NCBI RefSeq assembly: GCF_042660705.1
Contig: NZ_JBHSUQ010000001.1
DNA from: Undibacterium_A arcticum
Lineage (GTDB): Bacteria > Pseudomonadota > Gammaproteobacteria > Burkholderiales > Burkholderiaceae_D
Reading direction: 5' to 3' (one strand)
DNA: 64,000 bases
The first letter of the stretch is position 1. Every line of letters starts with the position of its first letter. Both the position numbers and the translations under genes were made by a program. Positions 9,173 through 18,308 of the stretch are shown piece after piece. The notes below the pieces were generated by a model that was not told the origin of the DNA, ran no database searches, and saw nothing but the letters and a program-made list of their open reading frames with translations.

Positions 9173-9346
9173 GTCTGATTGGCATATTCGTCTCAGTCTT
9201 TGTATGATCGTGTCCGTTCCGATTTTTTCGCCTCGTTTTGATGAAACGTGACACAAATCGGACCGGTATCAGACTTCAGATACCTGCACGCCAATTCGGC
9301 GCGCTAGAATACCGTATTACAACCCGCCACAGCCCGTAATCTCCTC

Positions 9347-9850
9347 ATGCCCATCCGCGTTCAGACCCAGGATTTCGACCTCAGCACCGAGTTGGCACAA
9401 CTGCGTGCGGCGGATCCGAAAATTGGTGCGATCGTCTGTTTTGTCGGGACCGTACGCGACCTGAGCGACGGTGTCGATGTGGCCGAGATGGAGCTGGAAC
9501 ACTATCCCGGCATGACCGAGAAGGCGCTGGAAGAGATCGTGGCGCAGGCCAAGCTGCGCTGGCCCCTGTTTGATGCGCTGGTGGTGCATCGAGTCGGTCC
9601 GCTCAAGCCTTTGGCCCAAATCGTGCTGGTCGCAGTGACCGCCGCGCATCGTGGTGAAGCGTTCGCCGCCTGCGAGTTCATCATCGATTATCTGAAGACG
9701 CAGGCACCGTTCTGGAAGAAGGAACAGACGCCACAGGGCGCGCGCTGGGTCGACGCGCGGGTGACCGATGACGTCGCGCTGGCCAAGTGGGGGGCCGAAA
9801 CCAGTGTCGGTAGCGGCACCGCCGCGTGCAAGCCAGAATCCGCCGCATGA
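9347..9850 (+). CDS. moaE: Molybdopterin synthase catalytic subunit MoaE
   Basis: A 167-residue subunit that, with thiocarboxylated MoaD, adds the dithiolene sulfurs to precursor Z. Seen: GAIVCFVGTVRD near residue 27, LELEHYPGMTEKALEEI-type helix, HRVGPLKPLAQIVLVAV, and the late catalytic-lysine region PFWKKEQTPQG. The stop codon overlaps the crcB start (ATGA). It is separated from moaD by about 4 kb of unrelated genes. Confidence 0.96.
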   Translation: MPIRVQTQDFDLSTELAQLRAADPKIGAIVCFVGTVRDLSDGVDVAEMELEHYPGMTEKALEEIVAQAKLRWPLFDALVVHRVGPLKPLAQIVLVAVTAAHRGEAFAACEFIIDYLKTQAPFWKKEQTPQGARWVDARVTDDVALAKWGAETSVGSGTAACKPESAA

Positions 9851-10221
9851 GCTGGCTAGCTGTGGGTTGCGGCGCTGCGCTCGGCGCTTGGTTGCGGTGG
9901 GCGCTAGGGGTGCTGTGTAATACGCTGCACAGCCAGTTGCCGTTAGGCACCTTGGCAGCGAATCTGGGCGGCGGTTATCTGATCGGCCTGGCACTGGTTT
10001 TTTTCAGCAAGCATCCGAGCCTGGCGCCGGAATGGCGTTTGTTTGCGATTACCGGATTTTTGGGTGGATTGACGACTTTTTCGACATTTTCTGCTGAGGC
10101 GATGCAGTTGTTGCAGCGCGGCGATTACGGCTGGGCGCTGGGCCACACCGCGCTGCATCTGGTCGGTTCGATCGCGTTATGCGGCGCCGGTTTCGCAACA
10201 TACCGCGCGCTGGCCGGCTAG
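9847..10221 (+). CDS. crcB: Fluoride ion channel CrcB (Fluc family)
   Basis: A 124-residue four-helix membrane protein that exports fluoride. Seen: GAALGAWLRWALG at the N-terminus, the pore motif GTLAANLGGG (the Asn is conserved), and the family signature GGLTTFSTFSAE. The ATG at 9847 overlaps the moaE stop; a start at 9826 inside moaE is possible but gives an unusual leader. No fluoride riboswitch is seen, and expression is probably with moaE. Confidence 0.95.
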   Translation: MSWLAVGCGAALGAWLRWALGVLCNTLHSQLPLGTLAANLGGGYLIGLALVFFSKHPSLAPEWRLFAITGFLGGLTTFSTFSAEAMQLLQRGDYGWALGHTALHLVGSIALCGAGFATYRALAG

Positions 10222-10287
10222 CGGTACCGATTTACAAGGGTTCCGCGCCGACGGCGCTCCACCGGCCTCCAACTCCGGCTCTTGGTG

Positions 10288-10365
10288 CGCGGGAGTATGT
10301 TCAAGAATATGACGATTCCGCTTCAATCTATTGGACGTTACTGAATACACACCACAGTATTTTTC
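10288..10365 (-). repeat. 77-bp dispersed intergenic repeat, copy 2
   Basis: On the minus strand it begins AAAAATACTGTGGTGTGTAT and ends ACATACTCCCGCG, matching the two conserved ends of the family. It lies between crcB and clpB. The rest of the 405-bp gap holds no gene I can support. Confidence 0.7.
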
Positions 10366-10514
10366 CGTTGGCGGGACACTCCTGATTCAACGGCTGTTGC
10401 CGCATTGCATGGCAACATCATTGCGTCACCCAAGTCATCACAGTTTGCCCTATCTCCATTCGTTCGCGCGCAGCCGCTGCACAATCCTTCCTTGCGGCGA
10501 TAATGTTCTCTGAT

Positions 10515-10543
10515 CTTATTCGATGCCGCGCTGCACCCGATGT
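10515..10543 (+). promoter_or_regulatory. Candidate heat-shock (sigma-32) promoter of clpB
   Basis: CTTATTC, then 14 bp, then CCCGATGT, compared with the sigma-32 consensus CTTGAAA / CCCCATNT. The -10 element is a good match and the -35 is partial. It lies 84 bp ahead of clpB, a gene that is heat-shock-controlled in proteobacteria. Confidence 0.35.
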
Positions 10544-10626
10544 TGCAGATCGTCGCTGGACGGCAGCATCTTGTAAATCACCTGTTCGGCCCAACTTCTG
10601 GAGTAAATTGAATAACGGAGTGCCTG

Positions 10627-13233
10627 ATGCGCCAAGATAAACTCACCACCAAGTTGCAGGAAGCCCTGGCCGATGCCCAAAGCGTGGCGGTCGGCAACGA
10701 TAATCAATACATCGAGCCCTTGCACCTGCTGACCGCGTTGCTGGGCCAGGACGACGGCGGTGCCGTTTCGCTTCTACAGCGCGCCGGCGTCAATGTCGGC
10801 GGCCTGAATGCGGCGCTGAAGGCGGCACTGGAGCGTCTGCCGAAGGTATCCGGTACCGGCGGCGAGCTGCAGGTCGGACGCGATCTGGTCTCGCTCCTGA
10901 ACCTGGCCGACAAAGAAGCGCAAAAGCGCGGTGATCAGTTCATTGCCAGCGAAATGGTGCTGCTGGCGATGGCCGATGACAAATCCGACGCCGGCCGGCT
11001 GGCGCGCGAAAACGGGCTGTCGCGCAAGGCGCTGGAAGCGGCAGTCACCGCGGTGCGCGGCGGCAGCACGATGAATTCGCAAGAGGCCGAAGGCCAGCGC
11101 GAGGCGCTGAAAAAATACACGCTGGACCTGACCGAGCGCGCCCGCAACGGCAAGCTCGATCCGGTGATCGGCCGCGACGACGAGATCCGCCGCGCGATCC
11201 AGGTGCTGCAGCGACGCACCAAGAACAACCCGGTGCTGATCGGCGAACCCGGCGTCGGCAAGACCGCCATTGTCGAAGGCTTGGCGCAGCGCATCATCAA
11301 CGGCGAAGTACCCGAATCACTGAAGAACAAGCGCGTGCTGGCGCTCGACATGGCGGCGCTGGTGGCCGGCGCCAAGTATCGCGGCGAGTTTGAAGAACGC
11401 CTGAAAGCGGTGCTGAAGGAACTGGCGCAAGACGAGGGGCAGACCATCGTCTTCATCGACGAGATGCACACCATGGTCGGCGCCGGCAAGGCCGAGGGCG
11501 CGATGGACGCCGGCAACATGCTGAAGCCGGCACTGGCGCGTGGCGAACTGCACTGCGTCGGCGCCACCACGCTCGACGAGTATCGCAAGTACATCGAGAA
11601 GGATGCGGCGCTGGAGCGACGCTTCCAGAAAATTCTGATTGACGAACCGAGCGTCGAGGCGACCATCGCGATCCTGCGCGGCCTGCAGGAAATACGAGTT
11701 ACATCACGGCGTCGAGATTACCGACGCGGCCATCATCGCGGCGGCCGAGCTGTCGCATCGCTACATCACCGACCGCTTCCTGCCGGACAAGGCAATCGAC
11801 CTGATCGACGAAGCGGCATCCAAGATCAAGATCGAGATCGATTCCAAGCCGGAAGTGATGGACAAGCTGGCGCGCCGCGTGATTCAGCTGAAGATCGAGC
11901 GCGAGGCGGTGAAGAAGGAAAAGGATGAAGCATCGCAGAAACGGCTCGGACTGATCGAGGAAGAGATCGGCAAGCTCGAGCGCGAATACGCCGACTTCGA
12001 GGAAATCCTGAAAGCGGAAAAAGCCGGTGTCGAGGGCGCCAAGCACATCAAGGAAGAGATCGAAAAAGTGCGCTTGCAGATGGAAGAGGCGACCCGCAAG
12101 AGCGACTGGCAAACTGTGTCAGAGTTGCAGTATGGCAAGTTGCCGGAACTGGAAAAGGCCTTGGAAGCCCAATCGAAAAAGGACGCCCAAGCCAATCAGG
12201 ACCAGCAGGGCATGGGGGGCCAAAGCAAGCCGAAGCTGTTGCGGACCCAGGTCGGCGCCGAAGAAATCGCCGAGGTGGTGTCGCGCGCTACCGGCATCCC
12301 GGTGTCGCGCATGATGCAGGGCGAGCGCGAGAAGTTGCTGCACATGGAAGACGAACTGCACAAGCGCGTGATCGGCCAGCACGAGGCAATCGTCGCCGTG
12401 TCGGACGCCATCCGCCGCTCGCGTTCGGGTCTGGGCGACCCGACCCGGCCGTACGGCTCGTTCATGTTTCTTGGCCCGACCGGGGTTGGCAAGACCGAGT
12501 TGTGCAAGGCGCTGGCGTCGTTCCTGTTCGATACCGAAGATGCCTTGATCCGCATCGACATGAGCGAATTCATGGAAAAACATTCGGTCGCGCGTCTGAT
12601 CGGTGCGCCGCCCGGCTACGTCGGCTATGACGAAGGTGGCTACCTGACCGAGGCGGTGCGGCGCAAGCCGTACAGCGTGATCCTGCTCGATGAGGTCGAA
12701 AAGGCGCATCACGACGTGTTTAACGTGCTGTTGCAGGTACTCGACGATGGCCGCATGACCGATGGTCAGGGACGCACGGTCGATTTCAAGAACACGGTAA
12801 TCGTGATGACATCGAACCTCGGCTCCCACAAGATCCAGGCGATGGTGGACAGCGATCCGGCGATCGTCAAGATGGAGGTGATGGGCGAGGTCAGGGCGCA
12901 TTTCCGGCCTGAATTCATCAACCGGATCGACGAGATCGTGGTGTTCCACGCGCTCGACGAAAAGAACATCGGTGCGATCGCCAAGGTGCAACTGCACATC
13001 CTGGAGCAACGACTGGAAAGATGGATATGGGCTTGGAGATGTCCGAGTCGGCGCTGCAGAAGATCGCCGAAGCTGGTTACGACCCGGTGTATGGCGCCCG
13101 TCCTTTGAAGCGGGCGATCCAGCAACAGATTGAGAATCCGGTGTCGAAACTGATCTTGCAGGGCAAGTTCGGGCCGAAGGACGTGATCGTTGTCGATGTG
13201 AAGGACGGACAGCTCAGCTTTGACCGAAAGTGA
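10627..13233 (+). CDS. clpB: Disaggregase chaperone ClpB, two frameshifts
   Basis: A hexameric AAA+ protein that, with DnaK, rescues aggregated proteins. In order: Clp N-domain (residues 1-140, with the MRQDKLTTKLQEAL start), first AAA+ module with Walker A GEPGVGKTAIVEG, the coiled-coil middle domain (rich in KxxxE heptads), second AAA+ module with Walker A GPTGVGKTELCKAL and MSEFMEKHSVARLIGAPPGY, and the C-terminal small domain GYDPVYGARPLKRAIQQQIE. The frame shifts at 11690-11692 (AAA, where the family's QEKYELHHG needs five A) and at 13017-13019 (AAA where four are needed). Corrected, the length is normal (~867 residues). Confidence 0.95.
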
Positions 13234-13321
13234 TAAAAAATACCGCTTGTTAAAAACTTGTTACGCTGAAATATCAAGTTTTTGCAGGCGATAAGGACAA
13301 TAAAAAGGCCACGCATGTGGT

Positions 13322-13358
13322 AATGCCGTTCAGTTAAGAGCTGAGCGGCATTTTTTTT
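13322..13358 (+). terminator. Rho-independent terminator after clpB
   Basis: ATGCCGTTCAG pairs with CTGAGCGGCAT (one G-U) around TTAAGAG and is followed directly by eight T. Confidence 0.92.
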
Positions 13359-13512
13359 GAAACTTGTCGGAATTCCCTACTGCCCTTTAAATTTTGCAAA
13401 AAAACTAAAATACCAATAGTATTGTTGTCATTAAAGAAATATTGCAAATAAGCATGCCAGCATAATTAATGCTTGTTGCAAAATTAGGGATATCGCTCAT
13501 TTGGGAGAAGGA

Positions 13513-13797
13513 ATGAAAAATAAATCGATGCTGCCCTTCTTTAGTTCTTTAGTTTTGGTAGGTAAATATCAAACCAACGTGGCGTTTGGCATCTCTGACT
13601 GCAGCAGCACTGCGGGAGTCGATCAGATGCAGATTACCGGTACTAGGGGGGATCAGGACGCCCCTTTCTCGATCACCAAGGTGTGCTTCAAAGTTGATAG
13701 CAAGTCATGTCCAATTGACGGGGGACACAGGTTTGGAACATTCATAAATCATGTTGTGGTGAGGGCAAATAATTCGGAGTGGAGGGCAGTTGCGTGA
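13513..13797 (+). CDS. Hypothetical protein, 94 residues
   Basis: Starts MKNKSMLPFFSSLVLV behind a strong GGGAGAAGG site. The early hydrophobic run could be part of a signal peptide, but no cleavage site is clear. Four cysteines (SDCSS, TKVCFK, SKSCPI and similar) suggest an exported, disulfide-containing protein. The surrounding DNA is A/T-richer than the neighbouring core genes. The stop overlaps the next start (GTGA), so the two genes are coupled. I do not recognise it; an immunity-type or effector-accessory role is only a guess from the context. Confidence 0.55.
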   Translation: MKNKSMLPFFSSLVLVGKYQTNVAFGISDCSSTAGVDQMQITGTRGDQDAPFSITKVCFKVDSKSCPIDGGHRFGTFINHVVVRANNSEWRAVA

Positions 13798-14663
13798 ACT
13801 CACGAACCTTATCGCCACTGCTTTCGCTTTGCAGGATGGCGCGACATTTGGTTTGTATTGTTGCATGGCTCTGGGTTAGCGGAGTTGTGCATGCACAGGA
13901 TACCTCCCCAGTCATCGTCGCAGGCTCAAAATTTCCCGCAGACGCCGGTCCCTTATTTCGCGTCGACGGCGGCGAACGAAAATTCCTCATCCCACAGGGC
14001 TATTTCCGCAGTCGTGTGGCGGGGTATGCCAGCAAGGATGCTTGGTGGCTCGAAGCGCTCTGGCCAGACCTGACACCGTGGCGAGAGAACAATCCTGCGG
14101 ACGACAAAGAGTTTCATGCCCCGGGCGGGGGGCGGATGATAATGGAAGTCGGGTTCGGGGGAAAGAACATGGCTACGTTCCTGAACAGATTGATCAATGA
14201 AAATGAGCCGGGAGACCCTGGGTACGGATACAAATCTCCATTTAATTTTCCCGACGACACTACCGACAAGCGTATCAAGGGCGATCAGCGCTATGGTCTT
14301 CAGCCTTACTACGTTGATTTCAACAAGGTTCTCGTGTTCCTGAACCGCGACAGAAAAGTACCCATCATCACGCTGGACGAAGTTGCCAAATCCAGGTGGA
14401 ATGACTGGTTTATTCGGCGCGACAGTGCCGGCACGGTGAGTACATTAATCCGTTGCGACTCCAGAGAGGTGGCCGATCCTCCGGAGGCAGCCATCACGGG
14501 CCGAGGCATAGCTCTGGTTCCGCATTGCGAGCACAAAATCCTGCTGCCCAAATACAACGCTCGGGTGGATATCAGCTACCGCCGAGTATTCCTGCCGCAA
14601 TGGCAAGCCATCGACGATGCCGTTCGGGCATTGTTGACTAAATTTGAAACTACACAACCGTAA
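13794..14663 (+). CDS. Exported hypothetical protein, possible immunity protein
   Basis: About 289 residues. I chose the GTG at 13794 because GGAGGG lies 7 bp upstream and it overlaps the preceding stop; an ATG at 13836 is the alternative. A signal peptide is clear: hydrophobic LVCIVAWLWVSGVV then the cleavage motif VHA-Q. The mature part is rich in W, P and charged residues and has single Cys residues (IRCDS, VPHCEH). Periplasmic location is inferred. Its place directly upstream of a secreted-effector-like fragment resembles type VI effector/immunity pairs, but no family could be named. Confidence 0.6.
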   Translation: MNSRTLSPLLSLCRMARHLVCIVAWLWVSGVVHAQDTSPVIVAGSKFPADAGPLFRVDGGERKFLIPQGYFRSRVAGYASKDAWWLEALWPDLTPWRENNPADDKEFHAPGGGRMIMEVGFGGKNMATFLNRLINENEPGDPGYGYKSPFNFPDDTTDKRIKGDQRYGLQPYYVDFNKVLVFLNRDRKVPIITLDEVAKSRWNDWFIRRDSAGTVSTLIRCDSREVADPPEAAITGRGIALVPHCEHKILLPKYNARVDISYRRVFLPQWQAIDDAVRALLTKFETTQP

Positions 14664-14678
14664 ACTGAAGAGAAGAAC

Positions 14679-14972
14679 ATGGCTGGACTTACCCAAAAAG
14701 ACATCGATATACTGAGCAGCTACGCACGAGACGGCAATCGAACCGGCTACTGGAACTACCTTGCCAACCTCCCTGGCAACGACAACTACGGGCGACTGGC
14801 ACTGTCCGTGGTGCGCAATGACAATCTGGCGGGCTCTACCGCCAACCACTTCGCAGAGGACCACGCGGAATCCAGAGGCGTGTCATTCACGGCGTACAAC
14901 GTGATCGCCAACCTGTTGGAGCAGGGTTTGTCGCTACTGATTCTGGTGGTCGGCGGCAGAAAGTCGAATTGA
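14679..14972 (+). CDS. Truncated effector-like protein (N-terminal fragment)
   Basis: The first ~75 residues (MAGLTQKDIDILSSYARDGN, then GNDNYGRLALSVVRNDNLAG) resemble, from memory, the N-terminus of large predicted toxins delivered by type VI secretion in Burkholderiales. The homology-like part stops around VSFTAYNVIA (about 14905), and the remaining residues are out-of-frame reading of an unrelated HlyD-type fragment. The gene is therefore a stump joined to another stump. RBS GAAGAGAAG precedes the ATG. Confidence 0.5.
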   Translation: MAGLTQKDIDILSSYARDGNRTGYWNYLANLPGNDNYGRLALSVVRNDNLAGSTANHFAEDHAESRGVSFTAYNVIANLLEQGLSLLILVVGGRKSN

Positions 14973-15067
14973 AACCGTCTGCTTATACCTTTCAGAAGTT
15001 CGGCATGCAGGATGGCACGGTGCTCAATATCGGCGCCGATTTCAGAGTCAGCCACCGTGTACAGTAA
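14952..15067 (+). pseudogene. HlyD-family secretion adaptor, internal fragment
   Basis: The frame starting in CGGCGGCAG reads QKVELKPSAYTFQKFGMQDG and then TVLNIGAD, the β-barrel region of periplasmic adaptors of type I secretion (the F-QK-G-x-x-x-G-T-V pattern is characteristic). Only about 35 residues remain, ending at a TAA after an unrelated tail. It is fused to the 3' end of the effector-like fragment, so a deletion or recombination removed everything between. No ABC exporter gene is present nearby. Confidence 0.6.
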
Positions 15068-15177
15068 GCACCCCCACCGGCAACGGCATCGATGCGGCAA
15101 AGTGGCAATGTCAACATACCCTGGTCTTGCCTGGCCCGATCGCAAGGCAGACCCGACCCCGGTGTGGCCACCGGCCT

Positions 15178-15966
15178 TTACTGCGCTTTGCCGTCGAAAA
15201 AAACCGATGGCGATTGCCCGAAGGTCTTCTTAAACATCGCGGAAAATGCGGATTGGCTGGCGTAACCCAGGTCTGCCGCGACCTGCGACATCGGCATGCC
15301 GCGCGCAATCAGTTGCGCCGCATGCGCCAGGCGCATCTGCTGGCGCCACTGACTGAAGCTCATACCCAGATCGCGCTCGAACAGGCGTGCCAGCGTACGC
15401 CCGGACGCGCCGACATGGCGCGCGAAATCATCCAGCCCGAAGCGCGACCCCGGCGCCGCGATCATCATCTCACACAGCGCCTTAAGCCGTTTGTCGGTCG
15501 GCAGCGCGACCCGGATTGGCAAAGTCGCGGCACCGGCCAGTTCATCCAGAATCAAGGCGGCCAGCTTTGTTTCGCGCGGCGTATCCGGGTCGGCCTGGGC
15601 CAACGCGGCGATCAGTTCGCGCAGCAGCGCCGACACATTCAGCACTTCACAGTCGGTGCCCTGGAATGGCGCCAGTTCGGCGTCGACATAGAGCGCGCGC
15701 AAGTTGGCTTTTTCCAGCACCACGATTTCATGCAGCGCGTTTGGCGGGATCCAGATCGCACGCAGCGGCGGCACGATCCAGCTGCTATTGCCGACCGTGA
15801 CGCGGATCAGGCCGAGCGAGGCGTGGGTAACCTGGCCCCAGCGATGGCTGTGCGCGGCCAACAGCTCCGCCGTATCCAGATCGCGCGCGATCAGTCGTAC
15901 CGGCCGTTGTGCGCTTGGCGCCATGCCGGGTTGCGGCTGGGTGTGGGTAATCGGTTCGATGGGCAT
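15178..15966 (-). CDS. AraC-family transcriptional regulator with cupin sensor
   Basis: 262 residues. An N-terminal cupin-like domain (about residues 25-110, including HSHRWGQ and WIPPNALHEI) precedes two helix-turn-helix motifs: FARHVGASGRTLARLFERDL and MPMSQVAADLGYASQSAFSA, followed by FKKTFGQSPS, the usual AraC end. It resembles the NimR/YdeO-like group that controls divergent efflux genes. The divergent MFS gene at 16125 is the likely target. Ligand unknown. Confidence 0.92.
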   Translation of the reverse strand: MPIEPITHTQPQPGMAPSAQRPVRLIARDLDTAELLAAHSHRWGQVTHASLGLIRVTVGNSSWIVPPLRAIWIPPNALHEIVVLEKANLRALYVDAELAPFQGTDCEVLNVSALLRELIAALAQADPDTPRETKLAALILDELAGAATLPIRVALPTDKRLKALCEMMIAAPGSRFGLDDFARHVGASGRTLARLFERDLGMSFSQWRQQMRLAHAAQLIARGMPMSQVAADLGYASQSAFSAMFKKTFGQSPSVFFDGKAQ

Positions 15967-16005
15967 GATGCAGCCTGGCTAGTAACAAAATTCGACTAAG
16001 GGTCA

Positions 16006-16046
16006 AAGTTTGTCGATGATTCAGGTTGGCTGAACATCGACAACTT
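16006..16046. promoter_or_regulatory. Imperfect palindrome in araC-type/MFS intergenic region
   Basis: AAGTTTGTCGATGATTCAG and CTGAACATCGACAACTT are near reverse complements (two single-base bulges) around a 5-bp centre. It sits between divergent regulator and transporter genes, so it is a candidate operator. Confidence 0.55.
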
Positions 16047-16124
16047 ATGTCATTTTATCTTGAATGTGACGTTTTAATTATCCTTACACTGGCCATTCGC
16101 CAGCCATTGACCCCATAGCACACC

Positions 16125-17372
16125 ATGCATAGCACCCAACCACCAGCACTGCGTCAGGACGCCAAGGTCATCGGATTGATCGGCATCGGGCACGGCGTCT
16201 CGCATTTTTTTCATCTGATCCTGGCGTCGCTGTTTCCGTGGCTGAAGGTCGATTTCCAGTTGTCCTACGCCGAACTGGGGTTGCTGATGACGGTGTTTTT
16301 CATTGTGTCGGGCATCGGCCAGGCGCTGGCTGGCTTCGTGGTCGATCGGGTCGGCGCCCGCAGGGTGCTGTTCGGCGGTTTGGGTTGTCTTGCGGTATCG
16401 GCGCTGGCACTGTCATCGGCGCAAACGTATCCGATGCTGCTGGCGGGCTCGATGCTGGCCGGCCTGGGCAACAGCGTCTTTCACCCGGCCGATTTCAGCC
16501 TGTTGAACAAGCGCGTGTCGGCAGCGCGGATCGGTCATGCATTTTCGGTACACGGCGTGTCCGGCAATCTCGGCTGGGCCGCGGCACCACTGTTTCTGAC
16601 CGGGATTGCTGGCCTGTCGAGCTGGCGCAGCGCGCTGGTCGCCGCCGCGTTTATTCCGCTCGCAGTGCTGCTGTTGCTGGTGCTGAACCGTGATGCGTTG
16701 CGTACCGACGATCCGCGGCCACATACGTCACCGGCTGCGGTTGCTGCCAGCAACAGCGATCTGTTCGATTTTCTGCGGCTGCCGACGATCTGGATGTGCT
16801 TCACGTTCTTCGTCATCACGGCGCTGGCGACCGGCGGCATCCAGAGTTTTTCGGCCACCAGCCTGCGTGCCTTGTACGGCATGCCGCTGGTGTGGGCGAC
16901 CACCGGCTATACCGCATATATGCTGGCGTCGGCTGCCGGTATGGTGCTGGGCGGATTCCTGGCGTCGAATTCAAGCCGGCCCGATCGTATCATTGCCCGT
17001 TGCTTCATCGGCTCCGGCCTGGTCGCGTTGCTGATTGCGTCGGGCTGGCCGGCGCCATTCATGGCGGTGAGCTTGATGGCCGTGGTCGGCTTCGGCGCCG
17101 GTGTGGCGGGACCGTCGCGCGACTTGCTGATCCGCGCCGCAGCGCCAAAAAACGCGACCGGTCGCGTCTACGGCGTGGTCTATTCCGGTAACGATATCGG
17201 CTTGGCCGCGTCGCCACTGCTGTTCGGCGCGTTGATGGATACGAACCGGCCGGCCTGGGTGTTTGTCTGCATCGGCGCGTTCCAGTTGCTGGCGATCGCC
17301 ACCGCGGTCAGGGTCGGCAGCAATACCGCCAAAAAAGCAGTGGGCAAGGACAAGCAGTTGCTGCCGGCCTGA
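16125..17372 (+). CDS. MFS transporter
   Basis: 415 residues with twelve hydrophobic segments and the loop 2-3 motif FVVDRVGARRVLFGG. The N-terminus (IGIGHGVSHFFHLILASLFPWL) resembles the fosmidomycin-resistance-like branch of the major facilitator superfamily. It probably exports a small molecule. The divergent AraC-type gene suggests inducible expression. The substrate cannot be predicted. Confidence 0.9.
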   Translation: MHSTQPPALRQDAKVIGLIGIGHGVSHFFHLILASLFPWLKVDFQLSYAELGLLMTVFFIVSGIGQALAGFVVDRVGARRVLFGGLGCLAVSALALSSAQTYPMLLAGSMLAGLGNSVFHPADFSLLNKRVSAARIGHAFSVHGVSGNLGWAAAPLFLTGIAGLSSWRSALVAAAFIPLAVLLLLVLNRDALRTDDPRPHTSPAAVAASNSDLFDFLRLPTIWMCFTFFVITALATGGIQSFSATSLRALYGMPLVWATTGYTAYMLASAAGMVLGGFLASNSSRPDRIIARCFIGSGLVALLIASGWPAPFMAVSLMAVVGFGAGVAGPSRDLLIRAAAPKNATGRVYGVVYSGNDIGLAASPLLFGALMDTNRPAWVFVCIGAFQLLAIATAVRVGSNTAKKAVGKDKQLLPA

Positions 17373-17461
17373 ACCGGGCTTGACTGCTTGGCTTGCCAGG
17401 CTTCGTCTCGCTTTGTCTGCTTTATACTCAGCGCATCAATATTCTGGATGAGGAAAGACCG

Positions 17462-17956
17462 ATGACGTTTGCCACCTGCGATCTGTGCGATGCGAATGAG
17501 GACCAGCTGGCCGATGGCTCGCTGGCGGTGCTGCCGCCGGTGTTCCGGCAATTCGGCAGGCTGATCGCGTTTTCCGGCCCGGCCGTGACCTTGAAGGTGT
17601 TCGAGGACAATACGCTGGTGCGCACTGCGCTGGAGCAGCCGGGCGATGGCCGGGTACTGGTGGTGGACGGCGGCGGCAGCCTGCGCTGTGCGCTGCTCGG
17701 TGGCAATCTGGCGCAGCTGGCCGAACAGAACGGCTGGGCCGGCGTCATTATCGATGGCTGCGTCCGTGATTCGCTGGAGATCAATGGCTGCAACATCGGC
17801 GTGCGCGCGCTGGCAACGCACCCGAAAAAGAGCGCGAAGCAGGGCGCTGGCGCACTGCACACAAGGGTGACCATCGCCGGGGTAGCGGTCGAACCCGGCT
17901 ACTGGATGTATGCCGATGCCGATGGCGTGCTGGCGGCGGTGTGCAAGCTGGACTGA
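17462..17956 (+). CDS. rraA: RraA-like protein (HMG/CHA aldolase or RNase E inhibitor family)
   Basis: 164 residues from the ATG at 17462 behind GAGGAAAG. MTFATCDLCDANEDQL, then the signature GGNLAQLAEQNGWAGVIIDGCVRD with the G-x-R/D active-site residues of 4-hydroxy-4-methyl-2-oxoglutarate aldolases. Family members either cleave HMG/oxaloacetate or bind RNase E, and sequence alone does not decide. An upstream in-frame start at 17393 lacks an RBS. Confidence 0.9.
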   Translation: MTFATCDLCDANEDQLADGSLAVLPPVFRQFGRLIAFSGPAVTLKVFEDNTLVRTALEQPGDGRVLVVDGGGSLRCALLGGNLAQLAEQNGWAGVIIDGCVRDSLEINGCNIGVRALATHPKKSAKQGAGALHTRVTIAGVAVEPGYWMYADADGVLAAVCKLD

Positions 17957-17974
17957 CCTCGCATCAAGCCGACT

Positions 17975-18050
17975 AAATACTGGCGGTAGTATTTTTTAAG
18001 GCTCAACAAAATCAAGCGGGTATCGTACTGTTTTTGGCTATACTCCCGCC
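17975..18050 (+). repeat. 77-bp dispersed intergenic repeat, copy 3
   Basis: Begins AAATACTGGCGGTAGTATTT and ends CTATACTCCCGCC. The outer parts GGCGGTAGTAT and ATACTCCCGCC are inverted with one mismatch. The 190 bp that follow (18051-18240) are GC-rich, and I see no gene in them; they may be a remnant of an eroded cassette. Confidence 0.75.
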
Positions 18051-18247
18051 AAGTGCAGCGCGTTGATGCGTGCCCGCAGAATTGGGGGCGCGACCGTTGT
18101 CGCCCTCAGGCGCCACCCGCACAGCATGCGAGCGGGCCGCCATCGGCGCCGGCCTGCCTGACGCGAGCGGCTCTGACCGGGCCGCATTCCTGCTCGCTTC
18201 CTTGCCTCTGACTTCGGCCATTCTTGCTTCGGCACCAATACCGTGTT

Positions 18248-18267
18248 GCCTAACGTTCGAGTTAGAC
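18248..18267 (-). other. attC-like recombination site remnant (third cassette)
   Basis: On the minus strand GTCTAACTCGAACGTTAGGC contains both 7-bp cores (RYYYAAC and GTTRRRY) only 6 bp apart. Its right part resembles the L'-R' end of ordinary attC sites, so the central part may be deleted or the left half may lie unrecognised upstream. It lies 42 bp beyond the stop of the cassette ORF at 18309. Confidence 0.55.
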
Positions 18268-18308
18268 CGCATCGACAGACGTTTGCTCAAGGTTCGACGC
18301 GTCCTCGT

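Noticed and set aside
9826..10221. Fluoride riboswitch ahead of crcB
   Set aside because: crcB overlaps moaE by 4 bp, so there is no leader in which a riboswitch could lie.
15127..15999. 290-residue open frame opposite the AraC-type regulator
   Set aside because: The minus-strand frame has two recognisable HTH motifs; this one has none.
18012..18290. 92-residue minus-strand ORF between rraA and the integron
   Set aside because: Covers a dispersed repeat and the attC remnant; no RBS and no recognisable domain.
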